NCBI GenBank assembly: GCA_025465095.1
Contig: JAODME010000026.1
Coordinates: 1 to 57,135 of the forward strand
Reading direction: 5' to 3'
Source of the DNA: Microbacteriaceae bacterium
GTDB lineage: Bacteria > Actinomycetota > Actinomycetes > Actinomycetales > Microbacteriaceae
DNA: 57,135 nucleotides
Shown: positions 38,649-46,497 of the stretch, piece by piece
Position numbering within the stretch: position 1 is the first letter of the stretch
Layout of the letters: every line of letters starts with the position of its first letter
The notes under the pieces: model-generated
Seen by the model: the letters and a program-made list of their open reading frames with translations, nothing else
Told to the model about the DNA's origin: nothing
Database searches by the model: none
Made by a program: the position numbers and the translations under genes

Positions 38649-40345
38649 TGTGCCCCCCTCTGCTCGGCCAGCCACAGTCGGTCGCGGTAGTCCTCACCGG
38701 AGATCACCTGGTGGAGTTCTCCTGCGTCCAGAACGACGACCTTGTCAGCCAGGGAGATCTCCCGAGGGTCGTGAGTGGCGAGCAGTACGGTGCCCTGATG
38801 TCGGCTGAGCAATCTCAGAAACGCCTCCCTGCCCGCGGAATCGAGACCGTTTGTCGGCTCGTCGAGCAGCAGGATCGGAGGATTCCCCATCAGCGCCCGA
38901 CCCAACGCCAAGCGCTGCCGCTGGCTAACTGACAGGTTGCGCCCTCCCTCCGTCACCCAGGTCGACATGCCCTCTGGCAACTCGGCGAGCAGCTCGTCCA
39001 ATCCGCTCACGCTGAGCACCCGATCTATCTCCTCCGGCGAAGCCTCGGCAAGGCCATAGGTCAGGTTCCGATGGACGGTACCTCTCATCAGCGGGAGATC
39101 CGGCCCGACCATTCCAAGCGAGCGGGAAACCGAAGCCACCGACATCTGCCCCAGTTCTTGCCCGTCGATGGCGATCGACCCGGCGTCGGGATCGACGACA
39201 CGTCCGATGAGCGCGAGCATCGTGGACTTGCCCGCTCCACCTGGTCCGGTCACGGCCACGAACTCGCCAGGGGCGATGGAGACCGTGATGTTCTTCAGCG
39301 CTCCGGCGACGCTGACGGCATCGAAGTCGATTGCACCACGACGCACTCGCAGCCTTCCTTGCCCGACTCCATCGAGCGGCCTCGTGGAACTCTGAAGAAA
39401 CTCCCGAACCTTCTGCTGGGAGACCTGTGCGCGATGCCAATAGTCGTGCGCCAAGCCCAGTCGGCGAACCGGACCGGCGAGCTGTCGCACGACGACGACG
39501 AAGGCGACCACCTCCCCGAGCGTGGCGCTTCCCCGCCGAACCTCGAACAGTCCGGTGATCAGGACCGCCGCCACCGCAAGCATTGAGAACGCGGTTGCGA
39601 TCCCCCTCAGCCGGCCGCGAAGCTTCGCCACCTTTATCAGGGCGCGGGTGAGTCCGTCGTTCTGGTGCGACAACCGCCTGTATTCGCCGCTGGTCCTGCC
39701 GAATGCCTGCACGACCGACTGAGCGTTGATCTGCTCGTCGATGTTGCTCATCACCAGGGAGCGTCGACGCCTCATGGTGCGGGTGGCCTGGCGCATGGCC
39801 CTGCCAGAACCGAGCGATGAGGCGGCGCCGGCGGCCAGCGTTGCAACGATCGCGAGCGACATCCAAAGGTTGAAGAAGCTCATCGCAATGAGGGTGCCGG
39901 CGAGCACGATGCCGGCGTTGATCCCGCCCAGGATTCCCCGGCTGATCCAGATCCGCGTCATCGAGAGGTCGCCGAGGAAGCGCAGGAGCAGTCCGCCTCG
40001 CGCTCGGCCTTGGAACTGGCGCGCCGTCATGCCCTGCAGGTGCTGGTACATCCTCATCCGCAGTCCCCGGATCACCTGGTAGCCGACCCTCTCCGTGACG
40101 TTGAACTCGACGGACCTCAGGTACCCGTGCACGGCGGCGACGAGGCACAGGAGCAGGGCGTCCTTGAGCGCCGCCACCCAGGCCGCCTCGGCTGCCGCGC
40201 CGACCACTCCGGGGGCGAGCGCCGCGACGACCGTTCGAATCAGGAGTACGTAGCTCACGAGGGTCGCGACCTCCGCCAGACCGATCGCCACAACCAAAGC
40301 GAGGTCACGTCGCCTGAGGCGGTAGAGATCGCGTCTCCCGCTCAC
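38624..40345 (-). CDS. ABC exporter, fused membrane and ATPase domains, atypical motifs
   Basis: A 573-residue half-exporter: a six-helix membrane domain (residues 15-300) joined to an ATPase domain. Walker A is GPGGAGKST (367-375), Walker B ILLLDE (E496) and the switch histidine H525. Three motifs depart from the family: the signature reads LSVSQ (471-475) instead of LSGGQ, the Q-loop position carries proline (VGPD, P415) and no aromatic A-loop residue is evident before Walker A. It may therefore be slow or need a partner. Exporters of this type move peptides, lipids or drugs. The gene overlaps the P-loop gene upstream by 4 bp (GTGA) and the hydrolase downstream by 25 bp, so its substrate is probably made or trimmed by these neighbours. 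Confidence 0.85.
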   Translation of the reverse strand: MSGRRDLYRLRRRDLALVVAIGLAEVATLVSYVLLIRTVVAALAPGVVGAAAEAAWVAALKDALLLCLVAAVHGYLRSVEFNVTERVGYQVIRGLRMRMYQHLQGMTARQFQGRARGGLLLRFLGDLSMTRIWISRGILGGINAGIVLAGTLIAMSFFNLWMSLAIVATLAAGAASSLGSGRAMRQATRTMRRRRSLVMSNIDEQINAQSVVQAFGRTSGEYRRLSHQNDGLTRALIKVAKLRGRLRGIATAFSMLAVAAVLITGLFEVRRGSATLGEVVAFVVVVRQLAGPVRRLGLAHDYWHRAQVSQQKVREFLQSSTRPLDGVGQGRLRVRRGAIDFDAVSVAGALKNITVSIAPGEFVAVTGPGGAGKSTMLALIGRVVDPDAGSIAIDGQELGQMSVASVSRSLGMVGPDLPLMRGTVHRNLTYGLAEASPEEIDRVLSVSGLDELLAELPEGMSTWVTEGGRNLSVSQRQRLALGRALMGNPPILLLDEPTNGLDSAGREAFLRLLSRHQGTVLLATHDPREISLADKVVVLDAGELHQVISGEDYRDRLWLAEQRGAQWFPTPVP

Positions 40346-41547
40346 GACGGCTCCGACACGCTGACGGGCAGCCGATGCTTGGCGAGCATCACCACCTTCT
40401 TGGAGGCTGGCACCTCGTCGCCGGGCGTCGCGTCCACCGTCCCGATCGGGGATGATCGACGAGCTTTCACCGGCCGGCTTTGCATGGGTGGCGGCTCCAA
40501 GCCGAGATGCGCGGAGATCGCCACGGGGTCGTCGAGCTGGTCGAGAGACAGCACTGGCAGCCCGGTGGCCACGGCCGCTTCGCGCGCCGCCAGCGGAGAA
40601 CGCGTGAGCAGTCCCGACACCGCGACGACATTGTGCCCCAGGCCCTTCAAATAGGAGACACCGGCGGCCGCCCCGACTGCATCGGGTGCCGCGAAAATGA
40701 TCATGTCGATCATCGAGTGGAAAGCGACAGAATTGAGCAGACGGGAAGTCTCGCTTTGGAAGACACCGTCGGCCACCTCGACGAAGTTGACGTCGGTGCC
40801 GGAGGCGGTCAGGTGATCGATGAGCTCAGAGAACATCCGCTCGACGACGATCATCGGTTGGCGGTAGGTGGAGGACAGTCCCACATCGGTGAAATCGAGC
40901 ATGAGGTGCGCGCCCGCGTCAAGCATGCACCAGTAGTCGTTGCCAGAGCCGGTGCCCGTGACCTTCGTCGCGCCGGCGCGCACTCCCGCTCGACTGAGCC
41001 CGTGGACCAGGTGGTGGATCGTGGTTGTCTTGCCCGAGCTCATGGCCGTGCCGATCACCGCGATCGTGCGGGGTCGGACGAGGTCGGTCAAAACCGGTTG
41101 GAGTGCGAAGTCCAGGATGTTCAGGGGACGACCCCTGTCGTCACCGAGCAGGCCGATCGGGAGGATGTCCGTCGCCCGTCGAACCGTCTGGTGCTGACTG
41201 AGCACCCGAGAGGCTATGCCGCCGGATGCCACGAGCTGGGTATGACCAAGAGTTCCAGGCACGTGGGATTCGAACTGGTCGGTAGCGTACCGGTCGCCAT
41301 AGGCGACGATGATCTCGTCTCCCGCGTGCAGCGTGGCGCGGCGACCATTCGGTTGTTCGACGTGGCGGTGGTGACCGAGTCTCGTCACTCGAGCCAGCAG
41401 GACATCACCGGATCTGGGCCGCACCGCGCCGCCGACGATGGTACGCATCGCATCGCTCGGCACCCGCCTCACGGTGAAGGCGGGCTTGGCGCGCTCGCGC
41501 TGCTCGTTCTCGAGAGTTTGAACCCAGATGCGTCGTCGGGTCGACAT
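40342..41547 (-). CDS. P-loop NTPase of unrecognised role, two-domain
   Basis: A 401-residue protein. The N-terminal region (about 25-150) is beta-rich, with GDVLLARVTRLGHHRHVE and LHAGDEIIVAYG. The C-terminal domain is a SIMIBI-like P-loop fold: Walker A GTAMSSGKTTT (166-175), a K-x-TGTGSGND segment near 195-205, then DAGAHLMLDFTDVGLSSTY. It recalls DUF1611 or MobB/CobQ-like proteins, but I do not recognise a characterised homologue. The ATG at 41547 has AAGGAG 6 nt upstream; earlier in-frame ATG codons lie in sequence that is not protein-like. It is the first gene of the five-gene operon and overlaps the exporter gene by 4 bp. It could activate or modify the exported product, using ATP or GTP. 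Confidence 0.7.
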   Translation of the reverse strand: MSTRRRIWVQTLENEQRERAKPAFTVRRVPSDAMRTIVGGAVRPRSGDVLLARVTRLGHHRHVEQPNGRRATLHAGDEIIVAYGDRYATDQFESHVPGTLGHTQLVASGGIASRVLSQHQTVRRATDILPIGLLGDDRGRPLNILDFALQPVLTDLVRPRTIAVIGTAMSSGKTTTIHHLVHGLSRAGVRAGATKVTGTGSGNDYWCMLDAGAHLMLDFTDVGLSSTYRQPMIVVERMFSELIDHLTASGTDVNFVEVADGVFQSETSRLLNSVAFHSMIDMIIFAAPDAVGAAAGVSYLKGLGHNVVAVSGLLTRSPLAAREAAVATGLPVLSLDQLDDPVAISAHLGLEPPPMQSRPVKARRSSPIGTVDATPGDEVPASKKVVMLAKHRLPVSVSEPS

Positions 41548-41560
41548 GGTTCTCCTTCGA

Positions 41561-41578
41561 CGCCCACCCTCTTGGGCG
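41561..41578 (-). promoter_or_regulatory. Hairpin just upstream of the P-loop gene ribosome-binding site
   Basis: CGCCCA and TGGGCG form a 6-bp stem around a 6-nt loop (AGAGGG in the minus-strand RNA), ending about 14 nt before the ATG and directly before AAGGAG. It could modulate translation of the cassette. No clear promoter is visible in 41548-41677. Confidence 0.3.
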
Positions 41579-41651
41579 CCCATGTACCCTTCCCCCCCTA
41601 GGGGTGAAACCGGATACTGACGGACCCCAGCGAGTGTGGCACATCGAGGTT

Positions 41652-41672
41652 GACGCCACAAGACATGGCGTC
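41652..41672 (-). terminator. Hairpin after the DUF349 gene
   Basis: Perfect 7-bp stem GACGCCA/TGGCGTC with a 7-nt loop, 6 nt after the DUF349 stop on the minus strand. No U tract. It separates the DUF349 gene from the five-gene cassette. Confidence 0.4.
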
Positions 41673-41677
41673 CGCAA

Positions 41678-42907
41678 TCAGCCGATCGCGTTCAGCCAGA
41701 CCTTTCGCGCCTCGAGAGCCTCCTGCGCCTCGGCAACCTTCTTCGCGTCACCGGTCGCCTTGGCGTCGGCAAGTTCTCGCTCGAGCTTGTCGATCGCCGC
41801 CTGCAGCTGGCTTGCCAGCCCCTCGGAGCGGGCCTTGCGCTCCGGGTTGTTTCGTTCCCAGTGCTCCTCGTCGAGCTTGCGCACCGCCGTCTCAATCTTG
41901 CGCAGGCGGTCCTCGACGGCCTTCACCTTGTCACGCGGCACCTTGCCGATCTCATCCCAACGACGCTGAATACTCGCGAGAGTGTCCTTCGCCTTCGCCC
42001 GGTCGGTCTCCTTGAGCAGCGGCTCGGCCTCGGCGAGCAACGCAAGCTTCTGCTCGTAGTTGCCGGCGAACTCTGCATCATCCTTCGCATCGACCTCGGC
42101 TTTGGCCGAATAGATGACGTCGCCCGCCGCCTTGAATTTCGCCCACAGCGCGTCGTCGAACTTCTTGCCGGCACGACCGGCGAGCTTCCATGCGTCGAGC
42201 AACTGCCGGTACGCGGGGATGCCGTCGGGGCCCTTGGGGATAAGCGCTTCTGCGCTGTCTACGAGCTCTTGCTTCTTCGTCCGGGCATCCTTGTGCACGG
42301 AGTCGAGCTCGGCGAAGAACGCCTTGCGGTTCGTCTCGATTGTCGTGCGCGCGGCGCGGAATCGCTTCCACAACTCGTTGCTCTCGCTCTTCGGGAGGCG
42401 CGGGCCGTCCTGCTGGTGCTTCTGCCAGCGCGCGAAGATGTCGTCCAGGGTCGCGCTCGCCTGCTTCCACTGCACCTTCGCGGGGTCCTGGGCGGCGAGC
42501 GCCTCGGCCTCCTGCACGAGCGCGGCGCGTTCGATCACGGCGGCGTCGACCGCAGCTTTCTGCTCCGCCGACTGCTTTTCGGCGATTTCACCGACAGCAC
42601 CGCCCAGGGCCTCGAGCCGTCGCTGCAGCGAGGCGAGGTCTCCGACCGCATTCGCGGTCGAGATCGTGGTGGTGAGCGATGCGATCGTCTTGGCGACGTC
42701 GGCGACGGCCGTGCCGCGCTTGATGCGCTGCTCGAGAAGCGTCACCTGCCCGGCCAACTCGGTGTACTTGCGTTGGAAGTAGGCGAGGGCCTCTTCCGGT
42801 GAACCGTCGGGGTACTGTCCGACAGCCCGTTCCCCGTCGGCTTCGCGCACGAAGACGGTGCCCGTCTCATCGACGCGGCCCCAGGGTTGCTGATCGTTGG
42901 TCGCCAA
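41678..42907 (-). CDS. DUF349 domain-containing coiled-coil protein
   Basis: A 409-residue, highly charged, largely alpha-helical protein with repeated DUF349 units, each showing a W-x-x-F/I-...-R/K pattern (LWKRFRAARTT, LWAKFKAAGDV, RWDEIGKVPRD). The N-terminus has WGRVDETGTVFVRE, a typical lead-in of actinobacterial members. The C-terminal 60 residues are predicted coiled coil. Function unknown; no signal peptide. It is transcribed leftward from the 91-bp gap before the cyclophilin gene. Confidence 0.9.
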   Translation of the reverse strand: MATNDQQPWGRVDETGTVFVREADGERAVGQYPDGSPEEALAYFQRKYTELAGQVTLLEQRIKRGTAVADVAKTIASLTTTISTANAVGDLASLQRRLEALGGAVGEIAEKQSAEQKAAVDAAVIERAALVQEAEALAAQDPAKVQWKQASATLDDIFARWQKHQQDGPRLPKSESNELWKRFRAARTTIETNRKAFFAELDSVHKDARTKKQELVDSAEALIPKGPDGIPAYRQLLDAWKLAGRAGKKFDDALWAKFKAAGDVIYSAKAEVDAKDDAEFAGNYEQKLALLAEAEPLLKETDRAKAKDTLASIQRRWDEIGKVPRDKVKAVEDRLRKIETAVRKLDEEHWERNNPERKARSEGLASQLQAAIDKLERELADAKATGDAKKVAEAQEALEARKVWLNAIG

Positions 42908-42998
42908 AATGTCTCACCTTGCTGCTCTGGCCGTTTCGGTCGAATCGGCCGTGGATCAGCCTATTGCACGCGCGCGACTGGCGGCGAGTTGCCGCTGG

Positions 42999-43793
42999 CT
43001 ACTGCAGCGTGAGTCGCGTGATCGTCGTCGGCACGGCGGGCTCACCATCCGTCGCCGTCGACCCGTCTGCCGCGGGAGCGACCCCAGCGCTGGCGATGTC
43101 TGCGACGAACTGGTCGAGTCCGCTCGTGACCGAACCGAAGACCGTGTAGCCGCCGCCGCTCGGGTCGAGGAACGAGTCGGTGTGGGTGATGAAGAACTGC
43201 GTGCTCTGGCTGGACGGGCTCGCGGCACGAGCCATCGCGATCGTCCCGGCCGGGTAGATGCCGTCCGCCGGAACGTTCTCCAGCGGCCCGAAGCTGAATC
43301 CGGGGTCGACCGACGCTCCGCCCGGCTGCCCGCACTGGATCACACCCAGCTGCTCCGCGGTGGTGAGCCGATGGCACACGTTGCCCTGGTAGTAGCCGGC
43401 CTGGGCAAGCGATATGAACGCGGATGCAGCCTGAGGCGCCAGATTCCCGTCGATGCGGATCCCGAGGTCGACGTCGTTGAGCACGAGATTGCCTGTCCAG
43501 GCGCGTCCCTCCGCGATCGCGGGCGACGGCACCGACCCGACGTTCTCATCGGTCGGATCGGCGGAAGCGGACGCGCTCGGCTCCGGTACCGGCACGCCGG
43601 GGCCTGACGTGAAGTAGACGATCTGGGTGATGGTCGCCAGGGTCGCGATCACGAGCACGGCGGCGACCGCGAGAATGTTGTCGCGGCGACGGCGGGTGTG
43701 CTGGTGGGCGTGCACGGTCCTGCGGGCGTTGTACGAGCGCAGCCGATCACGATGCTCGCGTGCCTCGCGTTCGGTGCTCTTGCTCGGTGCCAC
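42999..43793 (-). CDS. Membrane-anchored cyclophilin-type peptidyl-prolyl isomerase
   Basis: A 264-residue protein with a basic cytoplasmic start, a membrane helix at about residues 40-60, a Pro/Ser/Ala linker and an extracytoplasmic cyclophilin domain. Core motifs are VCHRLTTAEQLGVIQCGQP, PAGTIAMARA and STQFFITHTDS. The usual FHRVIPGFMIQ sequence is altered, as in many actinobacterial members. The GTG at 43793 has GGAGG 6 nt upstream; the longer open frame to 43976 runs over the divergent rarA start. It probably helps fold secreted proteins. Confidence 0.9.
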   Translation of the reverse strand: MAPSKSTEREAREHRDRLRSYNARRTVHAHQHTRRRRDNILAVAAVLVIATLATITQIVYFTSGPGVPVPEPSASASADPTDENVGSVPSPAIAEGRAWTGNLVLNDVDLGIRIDGNLAPQAASAFISLAQAGYYQGNVCHRLTTAEQLGVIQCGQPGGASVDPGFSFGPLENVPADGIYPAGTIAMARAASPSSQSTQFFITHTDSFLDPSGGGYTVFGSVTSGLDQFVADIASAGVAPAADGSTATDGEPAVPTTITRLTLQ

Positions 43794-43867
43794 GGGATCC
43801 TCCGTCGGTGTCGCGGGCGTCGCCCATGACCAATGGTGCCAAATGAACTGTAGCGGCCCGACCGAAC

Positions 43868-43873
43868 TACGAT
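43868..43873 (+). promoter_or_regulatory. Candidate -10 box for rarA (leaderless)
   Basis: TACGAT, 7 nt before the second in-frame ATG of rarA at 43881 and overlapping the first ATG at 43872. The spacing supports initiation at 43881 on a leaderless transcript. Confidence 0.35.
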
Positions 43874-43880
43874 GGCGAGC

Positions 43881-45245
43881 ATGGTGGATGCCCGGATCGG
43901 ACTGCGCTCTGGTGCGACCCCGCTCGCGGTGAGGATGCGCCCGGCGTCGCTCGACGAGGTAGCGGGCCAGAAGCATCTGCTCACTCCCGGATCACCTCTC
44001 GTGAGTCTCGCCTCGGACAAGACGGGGGAGCGGGGATCCGTCTCCGTCATCTTGTGGGGTCCTCCAGGCACAGGCAAGACGACTCTCGCCCAGGCGATCG
44101 CCCGCAGCTCCGGCCGCAATTTCGTCGAACTCTCGGCAGTGAACGCGGGAGTGCGCGATGTGCGGCAGGTGATGGAGGAGGCGATGTCCGCTCGGGACCT
44201 CTACGGCATCTCGACGGTGTTGTTCCTCGATGAGATCCACCGCTTCACGAAGGCGCAGCAGGACGCCCTGCTTCCCGGCGTCGAGAACGGCTGGGTGATC
44301 CTCGTCGCGGCGACGACCGAGAATCCGTCGTTCTCGGTGATCTCGCCGTTGCTCTCGCGCTCTCTCCTGCTCACGCTCGAGCAGCTGTCCGATGAGGACC
44401 TCGGCACGCTCGTCGACCGAGCGGTCGTCGACGAGAGGGGGCTCGCCGACAAGGTCGAACTCGCTCCTGAAGCCCGTGCCGCAATCATCCGCCTCGCCTC
44501 AGGCGATGCACGGCGCGCCCTGACCGCACTGGAGGCGGCGGCGCTGTCGGCTTCATCGACGACAACAGAGGATGACGGGACGGATGCCGCGACGAAACCC
44601 CTCGTGACCGCCGAGATCGTCGCGTCCGCGGTGGACCGCGCGCTGCTGCGCTACGACCGCAACGGCGACGAGCACTACGACGTGATCAGCGCCTTCATCA
44701 AGTCCGTGCGGGGTTCTGACGTCGACGCGGCCATCCACTACCTCGCCAGGATGATCGAGGCGGGCGAGGACCCCCGCTTCATCGCGCGCCGCATCATCAT
44801 CAGCGCGGCGGAAGACATCGGCATGGCCGACCCGCAGGCGCTCGTCATCGCCGTGGCCGCGGCGGACGCCGTGCAGTTGATTGGAATGCCGGAGGGTCGC
44901 ATCCCGCTCGCTGAGGCGGTCACCTACCTCGCGACGGCGCCGAAGTCGAACCGCTCGTACCTGGCGATCGACAAGGCGATAGCTGATGTGCGCGCCGGAG
45001 ACTTCGGTCGCGTGCCGAAGCCGCTGCGGGACGCCCACTATCCGGGGGCGAAGCGGCTCGGGCACGGCAAGGGCTATATCTATTCGCACGACTCCGAGCT
45101 CGGCGTCGTGGAGCAGCAGTACCTGCCGGACGAACTGCGCGGAACCGAGTACTACCGGCCGACGGAGCACGGTCACGAACGAGAGGTTGCCGCCCGGTTG
45201 GTGAAACTGCGTCGGATCATCTCGGGCGGTGGAGTCGGGTCCTAG
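43881..45245 (+). CDS. rarA: Replication-associated recombination ATPase RarA (MgsA)
   Basis: A clamp-loader-like AAA+ protein of 454 residues that acts at stalled replication forks. Walker [12 protein letters not shown], Walker [10 protein letters not shown], sensor 1 AATTENPSF and the C-terminal tetramerisation domain ([35 protein letters not shown]) are present. An ATG at 43872 is also in frame, but a -10-like TACGAT overlaps it, which makes 43881 ([11 protein letters not shown]) the likelier start. It is divergent from the cyclophilin gene; 219 bp with the rpsD leader follow. Confidence 0.95.
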   Translation: MVDARIGLRSGATPLAVRMRPASLDEVAGQKHLLTPGSPLVSLASDKTGERGSVSVILWGPPGTGKTTLAQAIARSSGRNFVELSAVNAGVRDVRQVMEEAMSARDLYGISTVLFLDEIHRFTKAQQDALLPGVENGWVILVAATTENPSFSVISPLLSRSLLLTLEQLSDEDLGTLVDRAVVDERGLADKVELAPEARAAIIRLASGDARRALTALEAAALSASSTTTEDDGTDAATKPLVTAEIVASAVDRALLRYDRNGDEHYDVISAFIKSVRGSDVDAAIHYLARMIEAGEDPRFIARRIIISAAEDIGMADPQALVIAVAAADAVQLIGMPEGRIPLAEAVTYLATAPKSNRSYLAIDKAIADVRAGDFGRVPKPLRDAHYPGAKRLGHGKGYIYSHDSELGVVEQQYLPDELRGTEYYRPTEHGHEREVAARLVKLRRIISGGGVGS

Positions 45246-45464
45246 CGACTAGCTGATGCGCGCGGGTGTGACAGACAGCGCGTGATAGCCTTGTTGCTGC
45301 CTACAGAGGGCTCTCGCGCACGGCTGCTGCTTCAGCTCCTCTGAATGGGATACGTCTTTTAGCCGGACGGCCCGCGGCACATCCCTCTTCTAATTCTTTC
45401 CGCTCGCGACCACGCGTGCGGGAAACCTGTTGAAGACCGATGATCTCTGTACCGAAAGGAAACC
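45246..45464 (+). promoter_or_regulatory. Promoter/leader region of rpsD
   Basis: A gene-free 219 bp. A compact hairpin CCGC-T-CGCG-ACCA-CGCG-T-GCGG lies at 45400-45421 (two 4-bp helices split by a T-T mismatch, ACCA loop), 43 nt before the rpsD GTG. S4 represses its own mRNA in several bacteria through structured leaders, so autoregulation is possible. GAAAGGA provides the ribosome-binding site. No convincing promoter hexamers could be chosen. Confidence 0.4.
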
Positions 45465-46094
45465 GTGTCTACCAAGTCACGTACTCGTAGCAAGACCCGC
45501 CTGTCGCGCGCGTTGGGCATCGCCCTCACGCCCAAGGCAGCCAAGTACCTCGAGAAGCGTCCGTACGCTCCGGGCGAGCAAGGCCGCACCAAGCGCAAGA
45601 CCGACTCCGACTATGCGGTGCGTCTTCGCGAGAAGCAGCGCCTGCGCGCCCAGTACGGCATCCGCGAAGCTCAGCTGAAGATCGTCTTTCAGGAGGCGCG
45701 TCGCGCCGCCGGCCTGACCGGTGAGAACCTGGTCGAGCTGCTCGAGATGCGTCTCGACGCCGTCGTCGTGCGTGCCGGCCTCGCCCGCACCACCGCTCAG
45801 GCCCGCCAGATGATCGTGCACCGCCACATCCTCGTTGACGGCCAGCGGGTGGACCGCCCGTCGTTCCGCCTGAAGCCCGGCCAGCTCGTTCACGTGCACA
45901 CGAAGAGCGAGAGCATGGACATCTTCCAGGTTGCCGCCGCCGGCGCGCACCAGGACGTGCTTCCGAAGGTACCCGCGTACCTCGAGGTCGAGATCGATAA
46001 GCTGCAGGCGCGCCTCGTGCGACGCCCGAAGCGCGTCGAGGTTCCCGTGACGTGTGAAGTCCAGCTCGTCGTGGAGTACTACGCGGCCCGCTAG
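45465..46094 (+). CDS. rpsD: 30S ribosomal protein S4
   Basis: A 209-residue primary 16S rRNA-binding protein. The S4 RNA-binding domain (LDAVVVRAGLARTTAQARQMIVHRHILVDG) is canonical. The N-terminal region lacks the cysteines found in zinc-binding S4 proteins, so this is the zinc-free (C-) form. GTG start preceded by GAAAGGA. It lies outside the main ribosomal operons and is followed by a strong hairpin, so it is probably monocistronic. Confidence 0.98.
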   Translation: MSTKSRTRSKTRLSRALGIALTPKAAKYLEKRPYAPGEQGRTKRKTDSDYAVRLREKQRLRAQYGIREAQLKIVFQEARRAAGLTGENLVELLEMRLDAVVVRAGLARTTAQARQMIVHRHILVDGQRVDRPSFRLKPGQLVHVHTKSESMDIFQVAAAGAHQDVLPKVPAYLEVEIDKLQARLVRRPKRVEVPVTCEVQLVVEYYAAR

Positions 46095-46104
46095 ACCTGC
46101 TCAT

Positions 46105-46143
46105 CACGAACGGGACGGCCCTTTCTGGGTCGTCCCGTTCGTG
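46105..46143. terminator. Long hairpin after rpsD
   Basis: CACGAACGGGACG (46105-46117) pairs perfectly with CGTCCCGTTCGTG (46131-46143); the inner GCCC/GGGT extends the stem to 17 bp around a TTTCT loop. It begins 11 nt after the rpsD stop. No U tract follows, but the stem stability suggests a terminator. Confidence 0.75.
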
Positions 46144-46278
46144 CGTTAACGGGCGCCGCGTCCCGATGGTCCTCGTTGCCGACCGGGGGGATGTTCGAAG
46201 GCCGAACCGGTCACAAAGTAAGCTGGTCGGCGGTCCCATTTCGCTACGCATCCACCAGCATCCATCAGGAGAGAAATC

Positions 46279-46497
46279 ATGAAGAGTGCACTCTGGCTCG
46301 TCGTCGGTGTGGGACTCGGCTTTCTCGCCGCCCACCAGGTCAACAGGACCGAACAGGGCAGGGCCTTCTTCCGGGAGATCGACTCCCGCACTCGCGAGTT
46401 CACGGAGGCCGTCGTCGCCGGCTACCGCTCACGCCAGGCCGAACTCGGTCACCCCTTCGACGAGACCGAGGATGCCGCGCAGCATGCAGACCGCTGA
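46279..46497 (+). CDS. Small membrane protein preceding alaS
   Basis: A 72-residue protein with an N-terminal hydrophobic helix (about residues 3-19, ALWLVVGVGLGFLAAH) and a charged helical tail. GGAGAG lies 7 nt before the ATG. The last 14 bp overlap the start of alaS, which suggests coupled translation. No family is recognised. A gene of this kind between rpsD and alaS appears common in actinobacteria, but its role is unknown to me. Confidence 0.72.
   Translation: MKSALWLVVGVGLGFLAAHQVNRTEQGRAFFREIDSRTREFTEAVVAGYRSRQAELGHPFDETEDAAQHADR

Noticed and set aside
36670-41547. Poly-gamma-glutamate capsule operon
   Set aside because: Only a CapA-like protein is present; no CapB ligase or CapC membrane protein is encoded.
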